From assembly GCF_001274935.1 (NCBI RefSeq), contig NZ_LILC01000011.1, positions 705-64,704 on the forward strand: a DNA stretch of 64,000 nt, in the 5' to 3' direction. The translations under genes and the position numbers were made by a program. Positions 40,179-48,946 of this stretch are shown piece after piece (position 1 is the first letter of the stretch; the number at the start of each line of letters is the position of its first letter). This stretch comes from Priestia koreensis (lineage in GTDB: Bacteria; Bacillota; Bacilli; Bacillales; Bacillaceae_H). Under the pieces are notes generated by a model that had not been told where the DNA came from, did no database searches, and was given only the letters and a program-made list of their open reading frames with translations.

Positions 40179-40709
40179 CTAATGAAAAAATGAAAAGCAA
40201 AACAGTCCTGTACAAGTCCCTAATATGCTTCCTACAAGAACGTCTGTTGGGTAATGAAGGCCTAGAAAAATTCGTGATAGTCCTACACTAAAAGCTAAGG
40301 GAAGCAGAATAATGACGGCAAAAGGGAAATAGATAAAGAACGGTGTTGTGAGAGAGAATATTGCCGTCGTATGTCCTGAAGGAAAGGAATGATCGGTTAA
40401 CGGATTCTCTAAGACTTTTGTATCTTTTATTTGCAAATATGGACGCTTTCGTGGATAAAGTTTTTTCATGATGGCTACTGGCACATGACTAAGAGCTAGT
40501 GAAAGCCCCCCAGCATAGGCGGTAAGTTTTAATGAACCAGATGTGAAGATCATAAGCAACAAAGCGATGGCGATGGTTAGAAGTGCTCCACCAAAGTGTG
40601 TGACAAAGCGAAAATAGCGACTTAGAAATTTGCGGTCAAAGTGGCGGTTAAGCATACGAAATAATTGGCATTCTAATTCATAGAGTTTCTGAATGATTTT
40701 CTTTTTCAT
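40179..40709 (-). CDS. PAP2-family membrane phosphatase
   Basis: 176 aa with about five membrane segments. The three acid-phosphatase motifs are intact: KKLYPRKRP, SFPSGHTT and SRIFLGLHYPTD. Candidates include undecaprenyl-diphosphate, phosphatidylglycerophosphate or other lipid phosphatases; the sequence alone does not decide. Forms a two-gene unit with the glycosyltransferase. ATG behind AAGGAGT. Confidence 0.85.
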   Translation of the reverse strand: MKKKIIQKLYELECQLFRMLNRHFDRKFLSRYFRFVTHFGGALLTIAIALLLMIFTSGSLKLTAYAGGLSLALSHVPVAIMKKLYPRKRPYLQIKDTKVLENPLTDHSFPSGHTTAIFSLTTPFFIYFPFAVIILLPLAFSVGLSRIFLGLHYPTDVLVGSILGTCTGLFCFSFFH

Positions 40710-40820
40710 TGATGAAAACTCCTTATTAAGAATTCTTTCTTATCATTGTAAAAGAAAAATGTAAAGGTAGTAATAAGAAAGTGTAAATAAATGCTCTTCG
40801 TGATGAAGCTGCTCGGCACG

Positions 40821-40874
40821 ATCAATACAGATAGGAGGAGAGTGACGAAACACTCCTCCTATGAAAGTATTGAT
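40821..40874. repeat. Long imperfect stem-loop
   Basis: ATCAATAC pairs with GTATTGAT, and inside it ATAGGAGGAG pairs with CTCCTCCTAT. The loop is short. There is no T run on either side. It lies in the 250-bp gap between ytoA and the PAP2 gene, both on the minus strand, so it would sit in the 3' region of the ytoA transcript. The rest of this gap shows no gene. Confidence 0.6.
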
Positions 40875-40961
40875 ACGCTAGAATGTTGCATATTAATGTG
40901 TAGAGATCTCTAGCAGGCGCGTTGTTTTTAAATAAAATGATTTCTTCTATATAATTACCGA

Positions 40962-41477
40962 TTATTTCGTTTGCAAACTTTTGTAGTATTGTCCTTTTTC
41001 AACGTAGCTCTGACGGATGCGCTCCATATCTTTTAAATCTTCTTCATTTAATGTTCGTACCACTTTAGCGGGTCTCCCAATGGCAAGTGAGTGGGGCGGG
41101 ATTTTCTTTCCAGGTGGAACGAGGCTCCCGGCGCCGATAAAAGCTCCTTCACCGATTTCAGCACCATCTAGAATAATGGAGCCCATCCCAACTAAAGCAT
41201 TTTTTCGAATGACAGAACTATGTAAGATCACTTGGTGACCAATTGTCACGTCATCTTCTAAAATCAGTGTTTTATTAGGACTTTGGTGAAGGGTGCACTG
41301 ATCTTGAATATTCACTCTTTTTCCGATAATTGTAGGTGAAACGTCACCTCGAATAACGGTATTAAACCAAATGCTACTTTGCTCACCAATCGTTACATCT
41401 CCACTAATTGTTACGTAATCTGCAATAAAAACGGACTCATCAATCGTTGGGAATACATCTTTGTACGGATAAATCAT
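40962..41477 (-). CDS. ytoA: Gamma-carbonic-anhydrase-like hexapeptide protein YtoA
   Basis: 171 aa left-handed beta-helix made of hexapeptide repeats (VTISGDVTIGEQSSIWFNTV and following). Histidines in CTLHQSP and VTIGHQVILHSS occupy the zinc positions of gamma-carbonic anhydrases, and the C-terminal helix starts PAKVVRTLNEEDL. Enzymatic activity of this subfamily is often undetectable, so activity is not claimed. ATG behind GAGAGGATG. Confidence 0.88.
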   Translation of the reverse strand: MIYPYKDVFPTIDESVFIADYVTISGDVTIGEQSSIWFNTVIRGDVSPTIIGKRVNIQDQCTLHQSPNKTLILEDDVTIGHQVILHSSVIRKNALVGMGSIILDGAEIGEGAFIGAGSLVPPGKKIPPHSLAIGRPAKVVRTLNEEDLKDMERIRQSYVEKGQYYKSLQTK

Positions 41478-41585
41478 TTTGTATCATCCTCTCGAAAAAG
41501 TTGAAAAAATAGTGTAAATCCTCTAATGTAAGTGTACAAACTTTTTTTATTTAGGTAAACATAGAAAGAAAGGAAGTCGCGACAT

Positions 41586-42362
41586 ATGTGGAAATGGGAA
41601 GCAGAATATCCTAGAGGCGTGGTCGTCATCGTACACGGAGCAGCCGAACATCATGGACGCTATCGATGGTTGATCGAAATGTGGCGTTCCATTGGAATGA
41701 ATGTTGTGATGGGCGATCTACCTGGCCAAGGATTAACAACAAGACGACGAGGGCATATTCATTCATTTGAAGAATATGTAAAAGAAATTGAAAGATGGGT
41801 TGAAGAGGCTCAAGGGTATGATCTGCCAATTTTTCTTTTAGGACACAGTATGGGTGCATTAGCTGTTATTCGCACGCTACAGGAGCGCAGTCTGCCGATT
41901 TGGGGAGCAATGTTATCTTCTCCATGCTTAGGGTTAAAAGAGCAGCCTCCTTCTTATATGGATGTGTTATCGAAGGGCTTAAACAAGCTAAGACCCGGTA
42001 TGCTATTTGATTCAAATCTTCGAATTGAAGACGCAACGAGAAATCCGGATATTCGTGAAACAGATATGAATGACTCGCTGTACGTAACAAAGGTGTCTGT
42101 TCGCTGGTACCGAGAATTAGTGGAAGCGATGAATCAAGCATTTAAAAATATTGAAAAGTTACCAGATGTCCCTCTTTTAGTTATGCAAGGAGGAGATGAT
42201 AAGATCGTTGAAAAGCTAATTGTAAAACAGTGGTTTGATGAATTAGATTTAAGTGAAAAAATTTATAAAGAGTGGCCACAGCTATATCATGAAATTTTTA
42301 ATGAGCCAGAACGTGATCAAGTTTTTCTATATGCCAAAAGTTTCGTTGATGTTCACATCTAA
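41586..42362 (+). CDS. ytpA: Lysophospholipase-like alpha/beta hydrolase YtpA
   Basis: 258 aa, with oxyanion segment VVIVHGAAEHHGRY, GDLPGQGLT, and nucleophile GHSMGALAV. In B. subtilis YtpA makes the lysophospholipid antibiotic bacilysocin. It is followed after 34 bp by ytpB, as in B. subtilis. ATG behind AAAGGAAG. Confidence 0.87.
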   Translation: MWKWEAEYPRGVVVIVHGAAEHHGRYRWLIEMWRSIGMNVVMGDLPGQGLTTRRRGHIHSFEEYVKEIERWVEEAQGYDLPIFLLGHSMGALAVIRTLQERSLPIWGAMLSSPCLGLKEQPPSYMDVLSKGLNKLRPGMLFDSNLRIEDATRNPDIRETDMNDSLYVTKVSVRWYRELVEAMNQAFKNIEKLPDVPLLVMQGGDDKIVEKLIVKQWFDELDLSEKIYKEWPQLYHEIFNEPERDQVFLYAKSFVDVHI

Positions 42363-42396
42363 TGAAACAACTGGTGAATGATTGAGGTGTTAGATC

Positions 42397-43461
42397 GTGA
42401 AGATTCCTTCCCGTCCGTTACCATTAATGAGGACCGTATATCGACAAGTTATTCCAGCTGTACATAAGCAATTAGAGGTATGGAAAGCAAAGGCTGAAGC
42501 CATTCCAAACGAAGAGCTACGAACGCAAGCGTTAAACAGCATCACCGATAAAACCTTTCACTGTGAAGGTGGAGGTATTTTAGCAATTTTAGCAAAAGAT
42601 CAGCTCAAGGACTGTATTGAGTTTATTGTGGCATACCAGACGATAAGCGACTATTTAGATAATTTATGCGATAGAAGCACGTCTTTAGACCCTTTGGATT
42701 TTGAGGCTTTACATGAGTCAATGCCACATGCATTAAACCCAGAGGCCACGCTTAACAATTATTATCGTCATCGCGAAGATCAAGATGATGGAGGATATTT
42801 GCATGATTTGGTTCAAACCTGTCAGCAAGTATTAAAGCGAGTGCCGAATTACGAAGCGATCTCTCAGCATCTTCTAGAGCTCGCTGACTATTACTGCGCG
42901 CTTCAAGTACACAAACACGTAAAAGTTGAGGAGCGAGTGCCACGCCTTGAGAAGTGGTTTCAAGACTATAAGCAAGCTTTGCCTAAAATGGAGTGGTATG
43001 AATTTTCTGCGTGCTCTGGTTCCACTTTGGGGATCTTTTGCTTAGTCGCATATGGATTTCAAAATGGATTTAGCAGTGATGAAGCTTATAAGGTAAAGAA
43101 AAGCTATTTTCCATACGTGCAAGGCCTCCATATTCTGCTTGATTACTTTATTGATCAAGAAGAGGATAAAGAGGGTGGAGATTTAAATTTTTGCTTCTAT
43201 TATGATCACCAAGAAGAAATGATGGATCGCTTTGGACATTTTGTCAGTGAAGCGGATCGTCACCTTCGAGGAATTCGAGATGAACGTTTTCATCGGTTAA
43301 TTAATCGAGGTCTGTTAGGTGTTTACCTGTCTGATGATAAAGTTCGTAAGCAAGAAGACGTCTATCCTCATGCGAAAAAGCTTATTCGTCAAGGAGGATC
43401 AATTAGTTACTTCTTTTATTGGAATGGGCGTTTATATCGAAAATTGAGCAAAGCCAAATAA
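42397..43461 (+). CDS. ytpB: Tetraprenyl-beta-curcumene synthase YtpB
   Basis: 354 aa, DUF2600. The family lacks the classic DDxxD; here the metal-binding candidate is DYLDNLCDR near residue 87, with a second acidic stretch LLDYFIDQEEDKEGGD. B. subtilis YtpB cyclises tetraprenyl diphosphate to beta-curcumene, a precursor of sesquarterpenes found in spores. GTG start behind TTGAGGTG; the spacing is acceptable. Confidence 0.88.
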   Translation: MKIPSRPLPLMRTVYRQVIPAVHKQLEVWKAKAEAIPNEELRTQALNSITDKTFHCEGGGILAILAKDQLKDCIEFIVAYQTISDYLDNLCDRSTSLDPLDFEALHESMPHALNPEATLNNYYRHREDQDDGGYLHDLVQTCQQVLKRVPNYEAISQHLLELADYYCALQVHKHVKVEERVPRLEKWFQDYKQALPKMEWYEFSACSGSTLGIFCLVAYGFQNGFSSDEAYKVKKSYFPYVQGLHILLDYFIDQEEDKEGGDLNFCFYYDHQEEMMDRFGHFVSEADRHLRGIRDERFHRLINRGLLGVYLSDDKVRKQEDVYPHAKKLIRQGGSISYFFYWNGRLYRKLSKAK

Positions 43462-43503
43462 AAAAAAGAGAAATTCCTATTGGTGGAATTTCTCTTTTTT
43501 TTA
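43462..43503. terminator. Convergent terminator ytpB / ytqB
   Basis: AAAGAGAAATTCC pairs with GGAATTTCTCTTT with long A and T runs on both sides. Confidence 0.9.
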
Positions 43504-44073
43504 CCGTTTTTCAATGGCGATAATAAAGGGCGGATTATTTTGTTGATTTAAAAATTGGTACTGAAGCACGTGAACATCCTGCTGATCAAGAGTATGAACA
43601 AATGTTAGTACTTCGTCGCGCTCAATCACTCCTTCAGGATGTCCATGATAAATAACAAGAACAATGATTCCCTCAGGTGCTAGCAACATAAGAAGCTGCT
43701 GAATGGCTTCAATGGTGGAATTTGGTTTTGTAACAATTTCTTTGTCTCCACCTGGCAAGTACCCTAAGTTAAAAATAGCACCCGTAATCTTTCGTAAATC
43801 GTCTTTTGGAAGACACTCTTGCACTTGATCGTGGCTTTTTTGAAGAAGCGTCACACGGTCCTCAAGCTGCCTTTCCTCGATCTTTCTACGTGTGCTTTGC
43901 AGAGCTGTGTCTTGAATATCAAACGCATAGACATGGCCTTTTTCACCGACTAAATCTGCTAAAAAGACCGTATCATGTCCATTTCCCATTGTTGCATCAA
44001 CCGCAATATCGCCTTTTTGTATCGCTTTTTGTAACAAAGTGCGTGCAAAGGGGAGAATGCGTTCTAGTTTCAT
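43501..44073 (-). CDS. ytqB: Class I SAM methyltransferase YtqB (MnmM-type)
   Basis: 190 aa. The SAM-binding motif VDATMGNGHDTVFLADLV and the catalytic-loop motif FNLGYLPGGDK are clear. The B. subtilis homologue YtqB (MnmM) methylates nm5U34 of tRNA wobble uridines; the same role is inferred. Its start overlaps the ytqA stop by 4 nt. Confidence 0.88.
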   Translation of the reverse strand: MKLERILPFARTLLQKAIQKGDIAVDATMGNGHDTVFLADLVGEKGHVYAFDIQDTALQSTRRKIEERQLEDRVTLLQKSHDQVQECLPKDDLRKITGAIFNLGYLPGGDKEIVTKPNSTIEAIQQLLMLLAPEGIIVLVIYHGHPEGVIERDEVLTFVHTLDQQDVHVLQYQFLNQQNNPPFIIAIEKR

Positions 44074-45029
44074 ACAAGCAATTCCCGAGAGAACTTTTTC
44101 CCTTGATAGCTTCCGCGACGTGCGAGCTCACTATCAATTGCATTTAATACTTCCCATTTGTTTACGCTCCACATAGGACCTACCATGAGATCAATTGGCC
44201 CGTCACCGGTAATTCGATGAACGATCATTTCAGGAGGAATGATCTCGAGCTGATCACAAACAAGGTTTACGTAATCTTCTTGAGATAAAAATTCTAACAT
44301 TCCTTTTTCATACTGCTTCACCATTGGTGTACCTTTTAGAAGGTGAAGGAGATGAATTTTAATGCCTTGAACGTCCAACTTGGAAACGGCACGAGCTGTT
44401 TCCATCATCATTTCAGGCGTTTCAAGTGGAAGTCCGTTAATGATATGAGAACAAACACGAATCCCATGCTTGCGAAGCTTTTCAACACCTTCAACATAGC
44501 ATTGATAATCATGAGCACGGTTAATTAACAGTGCAGTTCGTTCGTGAACGGTCTGCAAGCCAAGCTCTACCCATAAATACGTACGTTTGTTTAATTCAGC
44601 CAGATATTCTACAACATCGTCTGGCAGGCAGTCCGGTCTTGTAGCGATTGAGAGCCCAACCACACCTTCTAAATTTAAAACGGCTTCAAATTTTTCACGC
44701 AGTTCTTCTACTGGTGCATGAGTATTCGTGAACGCTTGGAAATACGCCATGTATTTTCCGTCTTTCCACTTTTCGTGCATCTTATCTTTGATCTCGTTAA
44801 ATTGTGTGATGAGATCATCCGCACGGTTTCCAGCAAAATCTCCTGAACCAGCCGCACTACAGAATGTACAACCTCCGTGTGCTACAGTGCCGTCACGATT
44901 CGGGCAATCAAAACCTCCATCTAGTGCGACCTTAAATACTTTATGTCCAAATTGCTGGCGCAAATGGTAATTCCATGTGTGATAACGTTTTTGATCAACG
45001 CTATATGAAAATGGGTTAGTCTGAGTCAA
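44070..45029 (-). CDS. ytqA: Radical SAM protein YtqA (TIGR01212)
   Basis: 319 aa. The iron-sulfur cysteines lie in FDCPNRDGTVAHGGCTFCSA, the expanded-spacing radical SAM motif of the TIGR01212/Elp3-like group. Its partner YtqB modifies tRNA wobble uridine, so a linked tRNA step is plausible but not shown. First gene of the ytqAB unit, ATG-type start behind AAAGGAGG. Confidence 0.85.
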   Translation of the reverse strand: MTQTNPFSYSVDQKRYHTWNYHLRQQFGHKVFKVALDGGFDCPNRDGTVAHGGCTFCSAAGSGDFAGNRADDLITQFNEIKDKMHEKWKDGKYMAYFQAFTNTHAPVEELREKFEAVLNLEGVVGLSIATRPDCLPDDVVEYLAELNKRTYLWVELGLQTVHERTALLINRAHDYQCYVEGVEKLRKHGIRVCSHIINGLPLETPEMMMETARAVSKLDVQGIKIHLLHLLKGTPMVKQYEKGMLEFLSQEDYVNLVCDQLEIIPPEMIVHRITGDGPIDLMVGPMWSVNKWEVLNAIDSELARRGSYQGKKFSRELLV

Positions 45030-45224
45030 GTCAGCAACCTCCTTTGTTTTGCATTAATGTAGAACATACATCTTCAAATTTTATCAAAAAACGAGCAGAT
45101 ATCCAAATACATTTCACTAAGAGGTCCGTGTTTCTTCAATAAAATAGCAATGCTAAACTTCTCTCATTTGCGCAAACTAAGCATGCACGTGCGAGATTGG
45201 ATTTTAAAAATGGAGGGATTAGCC

Positions 45225-45488
45225 ATGACAACACGTCAAGCGATTGATAAGTTAATGCAGCAGTGTGAGGATGCAGTTCGCTTCGGCCAAGAGCAGTTAG
45301 TAGAAGGACAGCGCCAAGAGCACTATAACGATACAGAGTTCACAAAAGCACAAATGGGGCTTGAGAATGCCTACAAGGAGCTCGAGGAGTTTGCTCATAG
45401 CGCAAACGCTCAGCAGCGTGAACAGCTTTATCGCATGAGACTGCAAGTGCAGCAGCTACAAAATCAGCTCATCACGACCTACCACTAA
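45225..45488 (+). CDS. ytzC: YtzC, DUF2524 family
   Basis: 87 aa, highly helical and rich in Gln and Glu (ELEEFAHSANAQQREQLYRM), without a signal or membrane segment. The position beside ytqA matches B. subtilis ytzC, of unknown function. The ATG at 45225 follows TGGAGGGA. The longer frame to 45150 has no ribosome site. Confidence 0.8.
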   Translation: MTTRQAIDKLMQQCEDAVRFGQEQLVEGQRQEHYNDTEFTKAQMGLENAYKELEEFAHSANAQQREQLYRMRLQVQQLQNQLITTYH

Positions 45489-45497
45489 TTTGGATCC

Positions 45498-45626
45498 ACT
45501 TATGTGAACCTTTTTGGGTAGTTCTGGGGTGTCTGGGTACCCGTTTTTGGAGGTTGTTTACTGTTTGAGGATTGTCATCTGCCACTTGTGTAGACCTTTT
45601 GTGGTAATTCTAAGGTGGCGAGGTAA
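45498..45626 (+). repeat. Two imperfect 44-nt direct repeats
   Basis: Copies start at 45498 and 45583 (85-nt period). Both read CACTT-TGT-ACCTTTT-GGTA-TTCT-GGTG-GGTA in register, about three quarters identical. They lie in the non-coding gap after ytzC. No ORF or terminator is seen in them. Confidence 0.45.
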
Positions 45627-45718
45627 GAGGTTTAATGCTAGTTCTTACTTGTTAGAAAAGTGTAAGCAAATAACAATGGGATAGTTTCAACAAATTTCAA
45701 TTGAAAGGGTGGTCTTTT

Positions 45719-45877
45719 ATGGCGACGCGTTCAAAGCAAAATAATCCTGAGCAGAAAACGAAAAATGGTGTAAATAGTAATGATATGGAGCTGGGGAAAG
45801 ATTTTGATCCGGTGAAAGAGCTGAAGGAAAAGAATAGTAAAAAGGCTCAGCCTATTCGTTCAAAGCAAAAGAAATAA
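45719..45877 (+). CDS. Small basic hydrophilic protein, unknown
   Basis: 52 aa starting MATRSKQNNPEQKTKNG and ending RSKQKK, behind GAAAGGGTGG. It contains a central acidic stretch MELGKDFDPVKELKEK, no hydrophobic segment and no cysteine. It has its own terminator directly downstream, which favours a real gene. The composition recalls minor spore proteins, but I recognise no family. Confidence 0.6.
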   Translation: MATRSKQNNPEQKTKNGVNSNDMELGKDFDPVKELKEKNSKKAQPIRSKQKK

Positions 45878-45879
45878 GG

Positions 45880-45918
45880 AAAAAACGGCTCTGTTCTTTT
45901 TAGAATGGAGCCGTTTTT
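45880..45918 (+). terminator. Terminator of the small basic protein gene
   Basis: AAAAACGGCTC pairs with GAGCCGTTTTT. The 260 bp that follow are AT-rich and hold the pst-like promoter. Confidence 0.85.
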
Positions 45919-46010
45919 AGTGTTAAGAGATCTTTAATTAGAAAAGAAATAAAAAAACTCCTTGTTCAAAACCCCGTGATATCAGTTTTTTCTATGCTTC
46001 ATTCTTAAAA

Positions 46011-46084
46011 TCCACAATTCACCTACATAAAATTTACAAAATCCATATATTTTAAAAACTTCCTTAATATTACATAAATATAAT
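46011..46084 (+). promoter_or_regulatory. Putative promoter of the pst-like operon
   Basis: TATAAT at 46079-46084 has no TTGACA-like -35, as in activator-dependent promoters. Upstream hexamers TCCACA (46011), TTCACC (46018) and TTTACA (46033) resemble PhoP half-sites (TTAACA type), but not with a regular 11-bp period. PhoP control is therefore only a guess. Confidence 0.3.
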
Positions 46085-46180
46085 ACGAAGTATCTAGTTC
46101 ATATTAACTGTTTTTGAGCAAGGGGGAGTTCGGTAAAGTAAGCGTACGTCTTATTTGATTATGGTAAAGGGGAGAAAGAA

Positions 46181-47953
46181 ATGAAGCGGTTCGTAACAAG
46201 TATTTTAGTGGGCTCTGTTATTGCTAGCTCTACTGCTGTTCCATTGGTAAAAGTGGAAGCTGCAGTAACAAAGAAAGTAAATCAGCCAAGTAAATCATCT
46301 TGGATTGTGAACGGAATGAATGCTTCTCTTCATACAGTAGACTACCAAGGAAAACAGCTTGTTGCTGTGAAGGACTTATTTAACGTATTGAACTCTAGCT
46401 ATAGCTATAACTCTAAAACAAAGGCCGTAAAGGGTACAAAAACTGTGAATGGGAGCAAAACAAATATCCTTCTAACAGTCGGAAATCCATCCTTTCATGT
46501 GAATGGAGAAAAAGGCAAATTGACTGTTGCACCTAAAATGATTCAAGGAGCCGTGTACGTTGAGGCAGCGCCGATTGTACAAGCATTAGGTAAAAATTAT
46601 ATGTATAGCATCGGTAAAACCAATCTCATTTCAGTTGAAAAACCAATTCAATTAAGCCAAGTCTCTTATCTGAAAGACGGAATTACGTCTAAGTCTCGTG
46701 CACTGACGATGAATAAAGTGACACTGTTCTCTGTGAAGGATGTCGCAACGTCTCTAGGAGCGAAACTGAAGTTCGATGCGAAAACGCAAACCGTAACGCT
46801 CTCAAAAGGAAAGTGGACGGCTACATTTCAAGCACTGAAGGACGAAATAAAACTAAATGGCCATGTTACTAAAGCGACTAACGTGCCGTTTGTGTATAAA
46901 AATGTTTTCTACGCTCATCCAGCTGATATCGTCCAGGCTTTAGGCGGGGAATTATCTGTCGAGCCGGATAACAAATGGTTTGTAGCATCTGAAGGCTTTG
47001 TAAGGGGGAGCGTTTTTGATGCCCAGTGGTTGAACGAAGATAGTATTCTCGTTACACATGATCAAGAGCAAGCGACCACTAAAATCATGAATGTCCAAAC
47101 GAAAAAAGTCATTCATGAATTTAAAGAAGATGAACTAACGGTCTCTCCAAATGGTAGACAGGCCGCTTATACAGATGAAGATGGCTACATCCATGTAGTA
47201 GACCTTAGCTCTTACAAGGATCGCATCTTGAATGATAATGATGAGATTAAAGTAGAGCTGACGTGGTCAAAGGATTCAAATCGTCTGTATTATATCAATG
47301 GAAAAGATAATGAAAATATTTCAATGGTGAGGGTGTCTGATGGAGCAATCACAAAGCTTCTGGAGGACAAGCTCAAATATAAAAGCGATCTCAGATTATC
47401 AAATGATGAGTCTACGGTTATTTATACAGCATCCAAAGAAGCAGAAACGAGCTATACGGATGATGATAAAACTGACGTAGGATCAATTGATACATCTGGA
47501 ACAGAGCCTCAGCTGTACAAAGTGGATTTGCATGCAACTGAAAAGAAAGCTATTAAGTTAACAACGACAAAAGACAATAAAATGTTTTCCTTTTTTGACT
47601 CAAAAGGCAATGTGGGATACGTGAGCTTTGACCTTGAAGATGAGAAGAAGTTACCAACGCTAAAGCTGATGGTAAATGGAAAGGTCAAGAATGTTCTTTC
47701 TGGCAAAAGTATTCAATTCATTTCGCGCCAAGAGAATGCTCTCTATGTAGTGATCAAAGAAAAAGGCTGGAATTATGTATGTACCTTTAACAGCGCGAAC
47801 AGTTCTTTGAATAAAATGGTGTCTGTAAAAGAGGACATCACAGCTATTTCGGTTTCTAAAGATAAAAAGCAACTGCTTCTTTCACTTTCTACTGATCAAG
47901 GTGAAAAAGTAGCAGTTGTTCGAAATCAACGTGTCGCAGATATTACAAAATAA
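46181..47953 (+). CDS. Secreted stalk-domain protein with beta-propeller-like C-terminus
   Basis: 590 aa. A signal peptide (cleavage near VKVEAA, residue 28) is followed by two copper-amine-oxidase-N-like stalk domains (about 40-140 and 150-260; WIVNGMNASLHTVDYQGKQL). The rest has TolB-like repeats: LTVSPNGRQAAYTDEDGYIH, LTWSKDSNRLYYING, LRLSNDESTVIYTAS. No catalytic residues or anchor are visible. Binding of wall, phosphate polymer or protein are all possible. It lies 30 bp before pstS and is probably co-transcribed with it. Confidence 0.75.
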   Translation: MKRFVTSILVGSVIASSTAVPLVKVEAAVTKKVNQPSKSSWIVNGMNASLHTVDYQGKQLVAVKDLFNVLNSSYSYNSKTKAVKGTKTVNGSKTNILLTVGNPSFHVNGEKGKLTVAPKMIQGAVYVEAAPIVQALGKNYMYSIGKTNLISVEKPIQLSQVSYLKDGITSKSRALTMNKVTLFSVKDVATSLGAKLKFDAKTQTVTLSKGKWTATFQALKDEIKLNGHVTKATNVPFVYKNVFYAHPADIVQALGGELSVEPDNKWFVASEGFVRGSVFDAQWLNEDSILVTHDQEQATTKIMNVQTKKVIHEFKEDELTVSPNGRQAAYTDEDGYIHVVDLSSYKDRILNDNDEIKVELTWSKDSNRLYYINGKDNENISMVRVSDGAITKLLEDKLKYKSDLRLSNDESTVIYTASKEAETSYTDDDKTDVGSIDTSGTEPQLYKVDLHATEKKAIKLTTTKDNKMFSFFDSKGNVGYVSFDLEDEKKLPTLKLMVNGKVKNVLSGKSIQFISRQENALYVVIKEKGWNYVCTFNSANSSLNKMVSVKEDITAISVSKDKKQLLLSLSTDQGEKVAVVRNQRVADITK

Positions 47954-47983
47954 TATACCTATAAAGGGAAAAGGAGAATCATA

Positions 47984-48862
47984 ATGTTAACACAAAAACT
48001 TATTAGAAAATTCGCAGGTATTACAATTGCATCTTCACTTTTAGTCGGAGCAGGTGCAGGAAGCTATAGCGCAAATGCCGCAACTGTAAAGGAAGCAGCA
48101 TCTAATAAAATTGTCATCGCTGGCTCGACTGCTTTATTACCATTAACTCAGCAAGCAGCAAAAGGATTCAAAAAAGAAAATCCTAGCGTCTCGATTTCAG
48201 TTTCTGGTTCCTCGTCAATTGCAGGGCCGCAGTCTGTCACAAAAGGATCAGCTACGATTGGCGCTTGTGACTGGGATGCAACGAAATCAGTTGGTGGATT
48301 CAAAGCTTTTAAAGGATTAAAAGCTCACAAAATCGCTGTCATTCCGTTTGCTACAGTTGTAAATGCAAAAAACTCGGTGAAAAATTTAACAACTGCACAG
48401 CTTCAAGGAATCTTTTCAGGAAAGATTAAAAACTGGAAGCAAGTTGGCGGAAAAGATGCTGACATTGTTGTTGTGAACCGTGCCTATGGATCTGGTACTC
48501 GCGTTAACTATCAGGATAAAGCATTAAAAGGAAAAGATTTTATGAGTAAAGGCAGCCATTATAAAGAAGTAAAAAGTAATGGAGATATGATCACGTCAGT
48601 AAAAGAAAATCCAAATGCAATCGGCTACACGGACCTTGCTTATGTAAAATCAGGAATTAAAGCGCTTAGTTACAATGGAGTAGCTGCATCTACATCAAAT
48701 GTGTTAAGTAAAAAATATCCTGTCTATGGATATGGATACTTATTAACAAAGGGTGAGCCAAGTGGTAAAAACGCTGCATTCATCAAATATATCCAAGGTG
48801 CTAAGTTTCAAAAAGGAACGTTAAAGAAAATGAAGTTTATTCCGATCAGTGCTGTTAAATAA
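47984..48862 (+). CDS. pstS: PstS-family phosphate-binding protein
   Basis: 292 aa. The phosphate-binding signature IVIAGSTALLPLTQQAAKGF and VNRAYGSGTRVNYQ are typical of PstS. The signal peptide ends SYSANAA without a cysteine, so it is predicted to be released by a normal signal peptidase rather than lipid-anchored, unusual for a Gram-positive ABC receptor. ATG behind AAAGGAGAATC. The hairpin GAGCCAGCCATTAGGCTGGC follows before pstC. Confidence 0.85.
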   Translation: MLTQKLIRKFAGITIASSLLVGAGAGSYSANAATVKEAASNKIVIAGSTALLPLTQQAAKGFKKENPSVSISVSGSSSIAGPQSVTKGSATIGACDWDATKSVGGFKAFKGLKAHKIAVIPFATVVNAKNSVKNLTTAQLQGIFSGKIKNWKQVGGKDADIVVVNRAYGSGTRVNYQDKALKGKDFMSKGSHYKEVKSNGDMITSVKENPNAIGYTDLAYVKSGIKALSYNGVAASTSNVLSKKYPVYGYGYLLTKGEPSGKNAAFIKYIQGAKFQKGTLKKMKFIPISAVK

Positions 48863-48946
48863 GGATTGATACAAAAACGAGTAGTTTAAGAGAGCCAGCC
48901 ATTAGGCTGGCTTTCATAATGGAACGTTAGGAGGAAAAGAAACGGG

